Shown one piece after another: positions 1 to 5,748 of a stretch of DNA of 24,080 nt; the stretch's first letter is position 1; each line of letters starts with the position of its first letter. Source of the DNA: a virus. The notes under the pieces are model-generated. The model was not told the DNA's origin, did no database searches, and saw only the letters and a program-made list of their open reading frames with translations. A program made the translations under genes and the position numbers. Location: the IMG/VR virus record IMGVR_UViG_3300035698_019481, positions 1-24,080 of that record. The stretch is one strand, 5' to 3'.

Positions 1-7
1 AATCCTG

Positions 8-1330
8 ATGATTAAAACCATGCCCCATAATACCGATGCTGAAATGGCTGTACTTGGATCGTGTTTATTGTCTGAAAATTCGATTGATGAGGCTATGGGG
101 CATTTATTGCCGGAGGATTTTTACCATGAAAAGCATGGATATTTATTTAAACAAATAATTGAACTGAATGGTAAGCGTAAATCTGTTGATATTCTGACCA
201 TTTCACCTTTTATCGAAAAATACGAAAACATTACGCAGTACTATTTAACCGAACTGGTTGAGCGAATACCTTCTACTGAAAACGTGGGTGATTATATCAG
301 GATAGTTAAAAACAATTCCAATTTAAGGCGCTTAATAACTGTGTTTCATAAAACAACGGAAGAGGCGTTTAGTGGTACGGGCGATTCAGAGCAGGTAGTT
401 GAGACGATTGAAAATGAATTATTTCACATGCAAAAAAACGAATCAGAAATAGAGGATTTGAGCCAACTGACATATAGCGCCATTGAGCAAATGGAAATTA
501 TTCATCAAACAGAATCAGGCATAATTGGTGTGCCAACAGGGTATAGTCTTTTGGATGCCTTACTTTCAGGATTAAACAGAACTGATTTAATTATTTTGGC
601 AGCACCGCCTAGTCATGGAAAAACAGCCTTTGCGCTGAATATTGCTAAAAATGCTGCGCTAAGTGGCTTTCCGGTTGGTGTGTTTTCTTATGAAATGGGA
701 TCTATGCAATTAGTAAATCGGATTTTATGCAGCCATGCGAAAGTTGATGCACACAAGGCCAGAATTGGAAAATTAAAAGACGAGGATTTTACTCGATTGA
801 TCCACGTGTCGAGTGAGGTTGCAGGATTGCCAATTTACATCGAGGACACAGCAGGAAAAACAATTGAGGCGTTGCGTAGCAGTGCTCGTAAGATGATTAG
901 AAAACAAGGCGTTAAGTTAATTGTTGTGGATTATTTGCAGCTTGTTAGGACAAATCACAGGCATGAGAGTAAAAATATTCAGGTGGCCGAAATATCAGGT
1001 ATGTTAAAAACAATTGCAAAAGATTTTGATGTTTCTGTGTTGTGCTTATCTCAATTAAGTCGTGAGGTTTACAGAACAGGGCGCAGACCAACTATGGCTG
1101 ATTTGCGGGATAGTGGTATGATTGAGGCTGATGCAGATGTGATAATGTTTATTTACAGGCCAAGCAAAAACGGTGATAAAGTCAATCCAGGCGATGAAAA
1201 TTTGGCTGAAATTATAATCGAAAAGCATCGAAAAGGGCCAACAGGTACAGTAAATTTAAGGTTTGATGAGGCAACGCTTAATTTTCAAAATTTAGATACT
1301 GTCCACGATCCTCGTGGGCGAATGTTTTGA
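8..1330 (+). CDS. dnaB: Replicative DNA helicase, DnaB family
   Basis: A hexameric ATP-driven helicase that unwinds the fork for phage DNA replication in the cytoplasm. The 440-residue length fits the family (about 450). An N-terminal DnaB domain (residues about 5-105) begins with HNTDAEMAVLG, the usual opening. The RecA-like motor follows from about residue 172: Walker A APPSHGKT (199-206), Walker B LIVVDYLQL with D308, a downstream LSQLSREV stretch, and DLRDSGMIEADAD, the family's conserved motif before the arginine-finger region. The usual Walker A is RPSMGKT-like; here the variable residue before GKT is His. The start at 8 has no visible upstream context because the window begins there; ATG at 20 (MPHNTDAE) is a fair alternative. 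It heads a run of small early genes. Family assignment is near certain. Confidence 0.95.
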   Translation: MIKTMPHNTDAEMAVLGSCLLSENSIDEAMGHLLPEDFYHEKHGYLFKQIIELNGKRKSVDILTISPFIEKYENITQYYLTELVERIPSTENVGDYIRIVKNNSNLRRLITVFHKTTEEAFSGTGDSEQVVETIENELFHMQKNESEIEDLSQLTYSAIEQMEIIHQTESGIIGVPTGYSLLDALLSGLNRTDLIILAAPPSHGKTAFALNIAKNAALSGFPVGVFSYEMGSMQLVNRILCSHAKVDAHKARIGKLKDEDFTRLIHVSSEVAGLPIYIEDTAGKTIEALRSSARKMIRKQGVKLIVVDYLQLVRTNHRHESKNIQVAEISGMLKTIAKDFDVSVLCLSQLSREVYRTGRRPTMADLRDSGMIEADADVIMFIYRPSKNGDKVNPGDENLAEIIIEKHRKGPTGTVNLRFDEATLNFQNLDTVHDPRGRMF

Positions 1331-1354
1331 ACCAGTAAACGGAGGTAACAAAAA

Positions 1355-1615
1355 ATGACTGGACAAGCAGCAGTAGCAGGAAAAAATTTAATCGGTGGAC
1401 CATTCATGGAACCACAAACGACAGATGCGGAAATTATAGATTATTTCCCAAAATGTCCTTATTGCCGGGTTATGCAGCCAATGGGTGACGAGAACATTCA
1501 GAAGGCGCAGAGCAATCCGGATGAAGAAATTAGTCATACGTGTTGTGGATGCTTTCAGAAATTAACAGTCGAATTCGACAGCATTGACGATATATTTACC
1601 ACGAGAGGGCGGTGA
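1355..1615 (+). CDS. Small zinc-ribbon protein, function unknown
   Basis: An 86-residue protein starting at an ATG with a strong ribosome binding site, GGAGGT at 1341-1346, nine bases upstream. The middle and end carry a CPYC knuckle (about residues 34-37) and a CCGC knuckle (about 63-66), spaced as in a treble-clef or zinc-ribbon fold. The rest is acidic. It lies 24 bases after the helicase and runs almost directly into the next small gene, so it is probably co-transcribed with replication genes. Such ribbons often bind nucleic acid or act as adaptors in phage early regions, but nothing in the sequence fixes a partner. An ATG at 1406 (MEPQTTDAE) is a shorter alternative start. Confidence 0.8.
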   Translation: MTGQAAVAGKNLIGGPFMEPQTTDAEIIDYFPKCPYCRVMQPMGDENIQKAQSNPDEEISHTCCGCFQKLTVEFDSIDDIFTTRGR

Positions 1616-1618
1616 AAA

Positions 1619-1786
1619 GTGAAAAGATTGTTTTTTATTTTTCCCTTGTTTCTGAATTGCATGGGAAGTGACGCATTTAGTTGGGGCGATGGATTGCATG
1701 AGCAAATAGCTTTCGGTATGTTTTTGCTTGTCATTGGAGTAATGTCCATTCCCAAAAGAGGAAAAACTGTAAAATGGATGGCATAA
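1619..1786 (+). CDS. Small single-pass membrane protein
   Basis: A 55-residue reading frame starting with GTG at 1619, three bases after the stop of the zinc-ribbon gene. A purine-rich GAGAGGGCGGTG stretch just upstream can serve as ribosome binding site. The protein opens with MKRLFFIFPLFLNC, a basic residue pair followed by a hydrophobic run, and has a second hydrophobic stretch IAFGMFLLVIGVMSI (about residues 31-45), then a basic tail PKRGKTVKW. It could be a one- or two-pass inner-membrane peptide, or have a cleaved leader; a Cys at residue 14 is not in a convincing lipobox. No function is recognised. The close spacing suggests translational coupling. Confidence 0.6.
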   Translation: MKRLFFIFPLFLNCMGSDAFSWGDGLHEQIAFGMFLLVIGVMSIPKRGKTVKWMA

Positions 1787-1793
1787 ATAAGCT

Positions 1794-1884
1794 AACAAAG
1801 GGCAAACCAAAAAACTAAAAAGGTTGGCAGGCTCAAGAATCCTGCGCTCTTAGGCTACGGGCCGAAACCTGCCTGCCCTTTGTT
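1794..1884 (+). ncRNA. Candidate structured RNA element (nested stems)
   Basis: A perfect 11-bp inverted repeat, AACAAAGGGCA (1794-1804) and TGCCCTTTGTT (1874-1884), encloses an A-rich single strand (1805-1820), a second stem AGGTT/AACCT (1821-1825 with 1866-1870) and an inner hairpin GCAGG/CCTGC (1827-1831 with 1841-1845, loop of nine). A weak GGC/GCC hairpin may sit at 1853-1863. There is no open frame of merit across it. It lacks an immediate U-tract, although TTTTTTT occurs about 25 bases downstream, so it is not a classical terminator. No clear promoter is seen. It resembles no riboswitch or ribozyme consensus I know; it could be a regulatory RNA, an mRNA processing site or a leader for the next gene. 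Confidence 0.4.
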
Positions 1885-1966
1885 CAGTTTAATTTGTTGG
1901 TTAAAATTTTTTTGGCGGTGAATAATGAAAGAATTTGGAGTAACAGGACATTAAAAAGTTGGTGAT

Positions 1967-2161
1967 ATGATTCACGTTGGCAACCCACTATTGAAAGAAG
2001 AATTCTCTAATTATCCAGTTTTGGAAATTAAAGGCAATATAGCCATTACAAAATTTAGAGACTTTAATGCAAAAATATACCACGATAGATATGTTTACGA
2101 ACACGGAAAGCGATTAAGCGGTATTTATAATAATACATATACGGTAGTTAGCCAAAAATAA
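1967..2161 (+). CDS. Hypothetical small protein
   Basis: A 64-residue protein of ordinary composition (rich in Asn, Tyr, Lys and Ile) with no recognised domain. The ATG is preceded by GTTGGTGAT, a weak ribosome binding site. Alternating hydrophobic residues in LEIKGNIAITKF and YVYEHGKRLSGIYNNTYTVV look like a small antiparallel beta fold. It follows the structured element at 1794-1884, which may lie in its leader. It is separated from the next gene by about 80 bases that contain a CTTGCAAG palindrome (2188-2195) and no obvious promoter. Coding status is supported mainly by position and density of genes around it. Confidence 0.6.
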   Translation: MIHVGNPLLKEEFSNYPVLEIKGNIAITKFRDFNAKIYHDRYVYEHGKRLSGIYNNTYTVVSQK

Positions 2162-2240
2162 TTTTAACAACAGTTTAACCCGCACGTCTTGCAAGCAACT
2201 GACACTTAACATGCTGTAAATAATAGCTTGGAGTGAAACA

Positions 2241-2408
2241 ATGGATGCACTTGAAAGAGAAGAGGATGATTTGCAAGAAAGACTTGCAAGTGGTGAAATT
2301 TCAGTTAAAGAATATAATAGCGAATTTACCGAATTACAAAGAAGTTATCGTGCAGAGGCAGAAGAGAGCGCCCGTGATGCCTACGAAGAAGAAATGGATA
2401 GATGGTAA
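2241..2408 (+). CDS. Small acidic helical protein
   Basis: A 55-residue protein, extremely charged, beginning MDALEREEDDLQERLASGE and ending EEEMDRW. The pattern of Glu/Leu/Arg heptads predicts one or two long helices, probably a coiled-coil hairpin with a turn at SGEIS. The ATG at 2241 has a good ribosome binding site (GGAGTG at 2230-2235). Small phage proteins of this composition are common near replication genes, but their function is generally unknown. Another frame overlapping it (2233-2436) gives a Lys-rich low-complexity product without a ribosome binding site and is judged a shadow. The gene is followed 35 bases later by another small helical gene. Confidence 0.72.
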   Translation: MDALEREEDDLQERLASGEISVKEYNSEFTELQRSYRAEAEESARDAYEEEMDRW

Positions 2409-2443
2409 ATTTAACCAAACGGCGGTAAAGGAGTGAAAATTCA

Positions 2444-2701
2444 ATGACAAGAAAAGAAAAACAGGAAATAACGACGTCCAGGGTGGAACAATTAAGTGAC
2501 TATCTGGCTTTTGAAATGGAAAATCTTTACAAAGAGAATCATAACGTGGCTCAAGCACTTGGACATGCCGAAATGCGGGTAAGGGAAGCGAGCGAGAAAA
2601 ACCCATCCAGTAAATCAGTGTACGATCAGGCGAAAGACGGAGCAATTAAATTGTTCAACAAACACGTTGAATCCCAACACAGGGAGCTTACTCATGCCTA
2701 A
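2444..2701 (+). CDS. Hypothetical helical protein
   Basis: An 85-residue protein preceded by AAAGGAGTG, a strong ribosome binding site about eight bases before the ATG. It is polar and predicted helical throughout, with segments such as VEQLSDYLAFEMENLYKE and QALGHAEMRVREASEK. No domain is recognised. Its last 8 bases overlap the start of the HTH gene at 2694, so the two are likely translationally coupled. That coupling to a putative regulator raises the possibility of a partner or antitoxin-like role, but no toxin motif is visible. Treat as an early-region phage protein of unknown function. Confidence 0.78.
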   Translation: MTRKEKQEITTSRVEQLSDYLAFEMENLYKENHNVAQALGHAEMRVREASEKNPSSKSVYDQAKDGAIKLFNKHVESQHRELTHA

Positions 2702-3119
2702 ATCTAAAGATCGGTATTGGGACCAGCAGCGAGAGAAAGCAGACCGATTGTACAATAAACGTAAACCCGTGAAAGATGTATGCCCTCTTTGTGGCCATAC
2801 GATGCAGGAGCCAATAAACGGGAAATCCACGGTTAAGATTGAATTCCCTAATAATTCCCGGATCGTATTTGGAGATTTGAACGATATAGTGAAGTATAAA
2901 CAGCTCCGTCAATCGCTCGGACTTTCGCAAGTCGAGTTTGGGCGATTACTCGGATTCGGAAGTCCACGGGTTCGAGTGAGTGAACTGGAAAATGGCAAGC
3001 AGAAAGGATCGCCGCAATTACAACGGTTCGTGGCGTTCCTGAATTATCTAGTCGAGAACGGCGAAAAAGATCGGGTTCTTGACTGGTGGAATTTAAAAAA
3101 GGAGAAATACCATGTATAG
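2694..3119 (+). CDS. XRE-type helix-turn-helix regulator with CxxC knuckle
   Basis: A 141-residue protein. The N-terminal part is very basic (KSKDRYWDQQREKADRLYNK) and contains one CPLCG knuckle at about residues 31-35; a second CxxC is missing, so any zinc site would be incomplete or shared between subunits. Residues about 70-125 form a Cro/C1-type HTH: KQLRQSLGLSQVEFGRLLG, then a recognition-helix region PRVRVSELENGK. This layout resembles MqsA/HigA-like regulators. The ATG at 2694 is chosen over an upstream ATG at 2667 because GGGAG sits 8 bases before it and the upstream extension lies inside the preceding gene. It lies 600 bases upstream of a promoter carrying repeated boxes (3675-3735) and is the natural candidate repressor; that link is inference. 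Confidence 0.85.
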   Translation: MPKSKDRYWDQQREKADRLYNKRKPVKDVCPLCGHTMQEPINGKSTVKIEFPNNSRIVFGDLNDIVKYKQLRQSLGLSQVEFGRLLGFGSPRVRVSELENGKQKGSPQLQRFVAFLNYLVENGEKDRVLDWWNLKKEKYHV

Positions 3120-3336
3120 TGAAAATGTAATCTTCATGGACGGTGAGTTCATAGAACTTTCCGCAAAAGGGACATCATTCATTTCAATCGCCTTAGTAAA
3201 GGCGAATGGCGAATCATATTCAGCAATTAATGCTGATTATGATTCGAAAAAATGCACTGAATGGGTACGTGAAAACGTTCTCGTTCCGTTATATGTTGTA
3301 ACGGTTCACGGGGATGCAAGTAAATCATTTTACTGA
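3112..3336 (+). CDS. DEDDh exonuclease, N-terminal part (split gene)
   Basis: A 74-residue frame overlapping the HTH gene by 8 bases, with AAAGGAG at 3099-3105 upstream of the ATG. It starts with FMDGEFIELS, which matches exonuclease motif I (Asp-x-Glu) of RNase-T-like DEDDh 3'-5' exonucleases, and continues with SIALVKANGESYSAI and WVRENVLVPL, typical of the Rv2179c-like exoribonuclease group (PF16473). The frame stops at 3334, and the remaining motifs continue in the +1 frame from about 3313. Taken alone this part cannot be catalytic. Either the gene is frameshifted (a GGGG run at 3310-3313 is a likely spot), or a programmed +1 slip makes the full enzyme, or two subunits assemble. See the following entry. 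Confidence 0.7.
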   Translation: MYSENVIFMDGEFIELSAKGTSFISIALVKANGESYSAINADYDSKKCTEWVRENVLVPLYVVTVHGDASKSFY

Positions 3337-3673
3337 AATGACTTTCCATGAAACTTATGGTAAGTCCGAAAAACAAATTGCAAAAGAAATTATAGGGTTC
3401 ATTGGCGACAATAAACCCTATTTAATTGCAGATGTCAACCAGTTTGATTGGATGGGTATATGTGGATTATTTGGCGTTTGGAATGTTCCGTTCTTTTATA
3501 TCCCCATTGATTTTGCTTCAATTTTGTGGAGTAATGGGATTGATCCAGACGCCAACAGGGAAGAGTTGGCAAAATCAATGGGGATTGATATTTCTAATTT
3601 TAAAAAACACAATGCTCTTGATGATACAAGAGTTCTCAAGGCGTTATATGAAAAAATGGAGGAAAAGAACTAA
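3314..3673 (+). CDS. DEDDh exonuclease, C-terminal part (split gene)
   Basis: A 119-residue frame that completes the nuclease begun at 3112. It carries YLIADVNQFDWMG, consistent with exonuclease motif II with its catalytic Asp, and KKHNALDDTRVLKALY, the H-x4-D motif III that defines the DEDDh group. The two frames together give the normal order of motifs and a total length of about 185 residues, as expected for Rv2179c-like exoribonucleases. The ATG at 3314 lacks a ribosome binding site and lies inside the preceding frame, so it is probably not a true independent start. Removing one G from 3310-3313 fuses the two parts. The likely role is RNA or single-stranded DNA 3'-end trimming in the early region. 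Confidence 0.72.
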   Translation: MQVNHFTEMTFHETYGKSEKQIAKEIIGFIGDNKPYLIADVNQFDWMGICGLFGVWNVPFFYIPIDFASILWSNGIDPDANREELAKSMGIDISNFKKHNALDDTRVLKALYEKMEEKN

Positions 3674-3674
3674 A

Positions 3675-3735
3675 ATGATAAATATGATATGAAATGATAA
3701 TAACTGTTGACATTAAACTAATTATTTCATATCAT
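3675..3735 (+). promoter_or_regulatory. Operator-like cluster of ATGATA boxes around a promoter
   Basis: Three direct copies of ATGATA begin at 3675, 3684 and 3694, spaced 9 and 10 bases apart, close to one helical turn. A fourth copy in reverse (TATCAT) at 3730-3735 coincides with the -10 box. A perfect 12-bp inverted repeat, ATGATATGAAAT (3684-3695) and ATTTCATATCAT (3724-3735), flanks the -35 box. This arrangement suggests a repressor or activator that binds as multimers and could cover or loop the promoter. The nearby XRE protein (2694-3119) is a candidate ligand; there is no direct evidence for that. Confidence 0.55.
3707..3735 (+). promoter_or_regulatory. Strong sigma70-type promoter
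   Basis: TTGACA at 3707-3712 is a perfect -35 hexamer. It is followed by exactly 17 bases and TATCAT at 3730-3735, a good -10 hexamer (five of six to TATAAT). The predicted start is near 3742. No protein start follows for almost 200 bases; instead the sequence folds into strong stems and ends in a terminator (3872-3915), so the primary product is probably a small RNA, possibly with read-through into the gene at 3938. Confidence 0.75.
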
Positions 3736-3741
3736 TAACCA

Positions 3742-3917
3742 GACCTAATGAGGTGGTTATGGACAAAACAAGAACAATAATCTAAATGGTTCAAAGGTTT
3801 CGTCTCCTGGCAGACTGCGAAACCAAACAGCACCCATAATCACCTCTACTTTTAAACGACAATACACAAAACGGCCTGAAACCGGAGTTCAAATGAACTT
3901 GGGCAGGCCGCTTTTTG
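3742..3917 (+). ncRNA. Candidate phage small RNA, about 175 nt
   Basis: The stretch between a strong promoter (3707-3735) and a Rho-independent terminator (3872-3915) has no gene. Just after the predicted start, GAGGTGGTTATGG (3750-3762) pairs with CCATAATCACCTC (3834-3846), 13 bp with one G-U pair. It encloses an A-rich single strand (3763-3795) and an inner hairpin GGTTTCG/CGAAACC (3796-3802 with 3818-3824), extended by TCT/AGA. A single-stranded linker (3847-3871) leads to the terminator. Own promoter, compact fold and own terminator are the three hallmarks of an independent sRNA. Size and the closed stem with open interior recall 6S RNA, but no conserved 6S sequence is recognised. A leader/attenuator for the downstream genes is the main alternative. 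Confidence 0.6.
3872..3915 (+). terminator. Rho-independent terminator
   Basis: CGGCCTG (3872-3878) pairs with CAGGCCG (3904-3910), followed by CTTTTT. Inside, CC/GG (3882-3883 with 3901-3902) and AGTTC/GAACT (3886-3890 with 3895-3899) extend the hairpin. An apparent ATG at 3893 lies within this hairpin and is therefore not taken as a gene start. Confidence 0.75.
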
Positions 3918-3937
3918 CGTTTATAGGAATATATGAA

Positions 3938-4345
3938 ATGAATTGGCGAATAAGACATAAAAAACAAACCTCCTACGATCCTCGGCTGGATGATGTGCAG
4001 GAGAAAAAAGATGAACTTCTTGATCCTAAGGATGGAAAGTTTGATCCGGAGTTAAACGAGCAGGAAAGAAAAGAACCTGAAATATCTATCCCGCAAATAC
4101 CATTTTACCGACAACCTGGTTTTAAACGTAGCATTGGTTTTTTGTTCCTTGGTGCTGGTCAATTGGCTGGTGGGGCTATTGGAATAACGTTACAAGGCAT
4201 CGGTGGGCTTATTGGCGTTATTGGCCTCGGTGGGGCAATGAAAAAAAGCACACCAAATACAGACGGTCAAAAAGGATTGTATTATCACATCACTGAATTT
4301 TTAAAAATATTATTTACCTACCTAACAAAAAGGAGAAACAAGTAA
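3938..4345 (+). CDS. Membrane-associated protein with Gly-rich hydrophobic hairpin
   Basis: A 135-residue protein. ATG 3938 has AGGAA (3924-3928) upstream; an earlier ATG at 3893 would place the start inside a terminator hairpin and is rejected. Residues about 1-65 are charged and probably cytoplasmic (DPRLDDVQEKKDELLDP). Residues about 75-110 are hydrophobic and very Gly-rich (GFLFLGAGQLAGGAIGI, then GIGGLIGVIGLGGA), long enough for a helical hairpin or one long membrane segment. The tail is basic (TKRRNK). Glycine-zipper segments occur in holin-like and membrane-lesion proteins, but no family is recognised. Its stop overlaps the next start (TAATG), so it heads an operon that runs to 5943. 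Confidence 0.7.
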   Translation: MNWRIRHKKQTSYDPRLDDVQEKKDELLDPKDGKFDPELNEQERKEPEISIPQIPFYRQPGFKRSIGFLFLGAGQLAGGAIGITLQGIGGLIGVIGLGGAMKKSTPNTDGQKGLYYHITEFLKILFTYLTKRRNK

Positions 4346-4524
4346 TGGCACTAGAAAACCACGAGACACTAAAGAATGCTGGTAATCTATTACAGAAAAT
4401 CAGCGAAGCAATTAAACCTGGATCAGACGGTGGCGCAAAAATTAGTTTGAGCGAAATCGTTAGTATCGTTTCGAGCTTTGCCGCTGAACTTGGTGCAGAT
4501 GTAATTGACGACGACGAGGAATAG
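4345..4524 (+). CDS. Small acidic helical protein
   Basis: A 59-residue protein whose ATG overlaps the preceding stop codon (TAATG) and has AAAGGAG at 4328-4334 in front. The sequence begins MALENHETLKNAGNLLQKI and ends in the acidic run DDDEE. Two predicted amphipathic helices (about 5-22 and 35-50) are joined by the turn PGSDGG. It is short, so easily missed by length filters, but the strong ribosome binding site and coupled start support it. Function unknown; an interaction with the membrane proteins on either side is possible. Confidence 0.7.
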   Translation: MALENHETLKNAGNLLQKISEAIKPGSDGGAKISLSEIVSIVSSFAAELGADVIDDDEE

Positions 4525-4533
4525 TCCAACTCA

Positions 4534-4734
4534 ATGTCACCTGACACCATAATGCTATTTGCGGTGGGACTAATCCTCTTACTCGTGACGACCTCGCTGT
4601 CTCACCGCATTCTATTACTGATAGCAGAAACAAAAACACTGATAATCGAACTTCGGAAATCACGCCAGGCACTAAAAAAAGTTTGGCTTGAATTTGAACT
4701 GCCGGAAGCATTCACACACATAAGAAAGAGTTGA
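4534..4734 (+). CDS. Single-pass membrane protein, spanin/holin-like layout
   Basis: A 66-residue protein with a short N-terminus (MSPDT), one strong membrane helix IMLFAVGLILLLVTTSL (about residues 6-22) and a charged helical remainder (ETKTLIIELRKSRQALKKV) of coiled-coil character. This N-in or N-out single TM plus coiled coil is the shape of inner-membrane spanins and small accessory membrane proteins, but no lytic enzyme lies nearby, so the role is open. Its ribosome binding site is weak (GAGGAA 13 bases upstream, at the end of the preceding gene), consistent with coupling. Confidence 0.65.
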   Translation: MSPDTIMLFAVGLILLLVTTSLSHRILLLIAETKTLIIELRKSRQALKKVWLEFELPEAFTHIRKS

Positions 4735-4736
4735 CA

Positions 4737-5213
4737 ATGAGCTATTACCAATTTGCATTTTACCTAACAATAAATACAATTTGCGGAATTGGATTCGCTT
4801 ATTATCTCATGGTTATTTATCCCAACGTAAAGAAAAGCTCTTGGACAAATCATCTATGGCAATGGCTACCAATTTTGGGAGGCTTCCTATCTGCTCATTT
4901 TTCAGGAATGCAAATGCGTGAAGATACTCTCTTTGCTTTCTACGGTGTATCGGGTGCATTGCTGGCTCTTTGTGGTGCTGGTTATGTTTTTGGCCGGAAG
5001 TTATTTAAGAACGTTGTTTATGTTGTTCCACAGGTCACAGACAAAAAGAAAACCTTCCTCGAAAAGATAAAAGAAAAAAAAGCAGCAAAAGCAAAAGAAC
5101 CACCGACTATCGACGACATTCCAATTCGACATAATCCAATCACAACCACAAATGTTTTTCCTCAAATCAACGTGAAAGAGGAAAAAGAACATAGAGAGTT
5201 TTTAAAGAGCTGA
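4737..5213 (+). CDS. Multi-pass membrane protein
   Basis: A 158-residue protein with three likely membrane segments: residues about 5-26 (FAFYLTINTICGIGFAYYLMV), about 42-58 (WLPILGGFLSAHF) and about 70-92 (FAFYGVSGALLALCGAGYVF). A long cytoplasmic tail follows, highly basic at first (LEKIKEKKAAKAKEPP) and then polar. ATG 4737 is chosen; a TTG two codons earlier overlaps the previous gene. It ends in TGATG overlap with the next gene. Three-TM phage proteins include class I holins, but the long basic tail is not typical. No family is recognised. Confidence 0.72.
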   Translation: MSYYQFAFYLTINTICGIGFAYYLMVIYPNVKKSSWTNHLWQWLPILGGFLSAHFSGMQMREDTLFAFYGVSGALLALCGAGYVFGRKLFKNVVYVVPQVTDKKKTFLEKIKEKKAAKAKEPPTIDDIPIRHNPITTTNVFPQINVKEEKEHREFLKS

Positions 5214-5470
5214 TGAAAGTTAAACTCTTAAAAAAGATCAGAAAAGCGGGTAGAAACCAGGTACAGATTCACTCAGTAACTAGACAGGATGGTACTGTAA
5301 TGGGAATGGTTTATGGCTATAGTGAGGCTGAATACGAAGACCTTTTTGATTTCGGAGATACAAAAGCGGATGTCTTAAATAAGGCACAAAGAATTTACAT
5401 CAAACAGAACATTGCCTTTTTCAGAAAGAAATACAGAAAACATTCACGGCTGGCGAAAGAGAGTTCTTAA
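5213..5470 (+). CDS. Small basic protein
   Basis: An 85-residue, strongly basic protein starting at an ATG overlapping the preceding stop (TGATG). N-terminus MKVKLLKKIRKAGRNQVQI and C-terminus FFRKKYRKHSRLAKESS are Lys/Arg-rich, with a more acidic middle (YSEAEYEDLFDFGDTKADV). This suggests nucleic-acid contact, but no fold is recognised. The next start also overlaps its stop (TAATG), so it sits inside a tightly coupled operon. Confidence 0.72.
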   Translation: MKVKLLKKIRKAGRNQVQIHSVTRQDGTVMGMVYGYSEAEYEDLFDFGDTKADVLNKAQRIYIKQNIAFFRKKYRKHSRLAKESS

Positions 5471-5703
5471 TGACTGATAAAATAATTAACAAGGGAATAC
5501 TAAATACTTCTATTTTATGCTTAGAATGTTTTTCTGAAATGGCGATTGTGGACAGGAACAGGTTGACAATAGGTTCAGAAGAAGTAAGACCTTCTTTGGA
5601 ATGTCTTAACATTAATTGTAAAAATCAAAACATTTACGATGTTCCAAGAAATTTGTTTATGGATTTAACTATCCAGGTTGAAAAGGAGAAAGAAAATGTT
5701 TGA
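5470..5703 (+). CDS. Small zinc-binding protein
   Basis: A 77-residue protein with CLEC (about residues 17-20) and C-x4-C within LECLNINCKN (about 44-51), the four cysteines of a zinc-ribbon-like site. The start overlaps the previous stop. The end carries the strong ribosome binding site AAAAGGAGAAAG that serves a tiny frame at 5696 and possibly the 5749 gene. Function unknown; one of three Cys-rich small proteins in this window. Confidence 0.72.
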   Translation: MTDKIINKGILNTSILCLECFSEMAIVDRNRLTIGSEEVRPSLECLNINCKNQNIYDVPRNLFMDLTIQVEKEKENV

Positions 5704-5746
5704 TTTTTTACGTGGATTAAAACGGAAAGAAAGAAAGCGAGAATAA
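5696..5746 (+). CDS. Very small basic peptide (16 aa)
   Basis: Reading MFDFLRGLKRKERKRE, 16 residues: an amphipathic start followed by a poly-basic tail. The ATG overlaps the end of the preceding gene and sits seven bases after AGGAGA (5682-5687), one of the best ribosome binding sites in the window, which otherwise would serve nothing. It stops three bases before the next ATG at 5749, so it may be a real micropeptide or a leader that couples translation to the next gene. Confidence 0.45.
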   Translation: MFDFLRGLKRKERKRE

Positions 5747-5748
5747 AG

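Noticed and set aside
1918-1965. 15-codon GTG frame ending just before the 1967 gene
   Set aside because: No ribosome binding site and no distinctive composition; could be a leader peptide but support is too weak.
3893-3937. Upstream ATG for the membrane protein at 3938
   Set aside because: The ATG lies in the loop of a Rho-independent terminator; ATG 3938 has its own ribosome binding site.
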